From: an uncultured Bacilli bacterium
Lineage (GTDB): Bacteria > Bacillota_I > Bacilli_A > RFN20 > CAG-826
Assembly: GCA_934133115.1 (NCBI GenBank)
Contig: CAKPAV010000124.1
Location: 1 to 5,651, forward strand
Length of the DNA: 5,651 bases
Direction of reading: 5' to 3'
In this document: positions 5,205-5,651 of the stretch, piece by piece
How positions within the stretch are numbered: position 1 is the stretch's first letter
Layout of the letters: each line of letters opens with the position of its first letter
Program-made: the position numbers and the translations under genes
The notes under the pieces: generated by a model
Told to the model about the DNA's origin: nothing
Databases searched by the model: none
The model's input: the letters and a program-made list of their open reading frames with translations, nothing else

Positions 5205-5651
5205 AATGCTCTCCTTTTTATTGTCACAAATGTCTTTCCATACTTATATTGTTTAACTTTAGAAAATCTTGTGTCATTTAAATCTACCTTATAATCGGTT
5301 TCAATTACTATTATACCATTTTTAGACAAAATATCATAATCAATAAGATAATCCACAATTTCATCAATAATATTCATTTTATATGGCGGGTCAAGAAAAA
5401 TAATATCTAACATAATGTTTTTAGTTTTAAAACTTTCTAACGCACTTAAATAATCACTATTAATAATTTCACTATTAGTAATATCTAAAGATGCAATATT
5501 TTTTTTAATTACTTTTATAGCATCAAAAGATTTATCCACAAAATAAGCAAATTTTGCCCCTCTAGATAACGCTTCTAAACCTAATGAGCCAGAGCCCGCG
5601 AATAAATCTAAAACAACACTATCAAAAATTGTTTCACCTATTGCATTAAAC
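5201..5651 (-). CDS. rsmD: 16S rRNA (guanine966-N2)-methyltransferase, 5' end outside window
   Basis: This enzyme uses S-adenosylmethionine to methylate N2 of G966 in 16S rRNA during 30S assembly. The frame stays open to the window edge, so the visible 149 codons lack only the N-terminal part (full-length members have about 185 residues). An apparent GTG start at 5539 is internal. The first visible residues FNAIGE lead into VVLDLFAGSGSLGLEALSRGA, the SAM-binding motif I and its following helix, almost the family consensus. The methyltransferase signature DPPY follows in IIFLDPPYK. The C-terminus KRRAL ends in a TGA that overlaps the coaD ATG. The rsmD-coaD pairing is widely conserved in Bacillota and supports both calls. 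The promoter lies beyond the window, and the operon ends at the hairpin inside the ylbJ-like gene. Confidence 0.95.
   Translation of the reverse strand, partial: FNAIGETIFDSVVLDLFAGSGSLGLEALSRGAKFAYFVDKSFDAIKVIKKNIASLDITNSEIINSDYLSALESFKTKNIMLDIIFLDPPYKMNIIDEIVDYLIDYDILSKNGIIVIETDYKVDLNDTRFSKVKQYKYGKTFVTIKRRAL

Noticed and set aside
5201..5539. A complete 112-residue methyltransferase starting at GTG 5539
   Set aside because: The frame continues upstream through DLFAGSGSLGLEALSRGA, the essential SAM-binding motif, to the window edge. The gene is truncated only by the window.
1..5651. Mycoplasma-type code (TGA = Trp), considered because the DNA is AT-rich
   Set aside because: Tryptophans in FolA, the DUF308 protein, the YitT protein and the thioredoxin-like protein are TGG, the reading frames have expected lengths under the standard code, and rsmD ends at TGA in a classic ATGA overlap.

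Overview
The window is AT-rich (roughly 30% GC by eye) and comes from a low-GC Gram-positive bacterium, most likely a Bacillota/Bacilli-type lineage. Supporting signs are strong AGGAGG-type ribosome binding sites, sigma-A promoters with near-consensus TATAAT boxes, a thyA-folA pair, a YitT-family protein, an rsmD-coaD pair and a YlbJ-like protein. All tryptophans I checked are TGG, and no TGA is needed as a sense codon, so the standard bacterial code fits and a Mycoplasma-type code does not. A CotD-like cysteine-rich protein behind a sigma-K-like promoter, together with the YlbJ-like protein, suggests an endospore former or a recent descendant of one. That is an inference from two genes.

Layout. 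Positions 1-705 hold the 3' end of thyA, a one-base stop/start overlap (TAATG) into folA, and a terminator; the pair makes dTMP and regenerates tetrahydrofolate. Positions 746-1366 hold a promoter and a six-helix DUF308/HdeD-like membrane protein. It converges on a minus-strand YitT-family gene (1445-2482), and a long two-sided hairpin (1390-1440) lies between them. Positions 2483-2695 are a divergent regulatory region with one candidate promoter for yitT and two tandem candidate promoters for the next gene. Positions 2696-3448 encode a membrane-anchored thioredoxin-like protein with a CPNC motif. A perfect hairpin (3464-3488) separates it from the minus-strand CotD-like gene (3504-3770).

Positions 3771-3878 are a second divergent spacer, with the sigma-K-like promoter on the minus strand. 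Positions 3879-4748 encode a short YlbJ-like membrane protein. It runs tail to tail into the minus-strand rsmD-coaD operon (4728 to the window edge), with a 21-bp overlap of coding 3' ends. The terminator of rsmD-coaD lies inside the ylbJ-like reading frame.

The window mixes housekeeping genes (folate/dTMP, coenzyme A, 16S rRNA methylation) with small membrane or envelope genes, each in its own short transcription unit. I see no mobile element, CRISPR array, tRNA, rRNA or phage gene. The most interesting material is the putative sporulation pair (CotD-like plus YlbJ-like) and the uncharacterised membrane-tethered thioredoxin-like protein. Three starts were moved downstream to the ATG that has a proper ribosome binding site: 797, 2696 and 3770 (minus).
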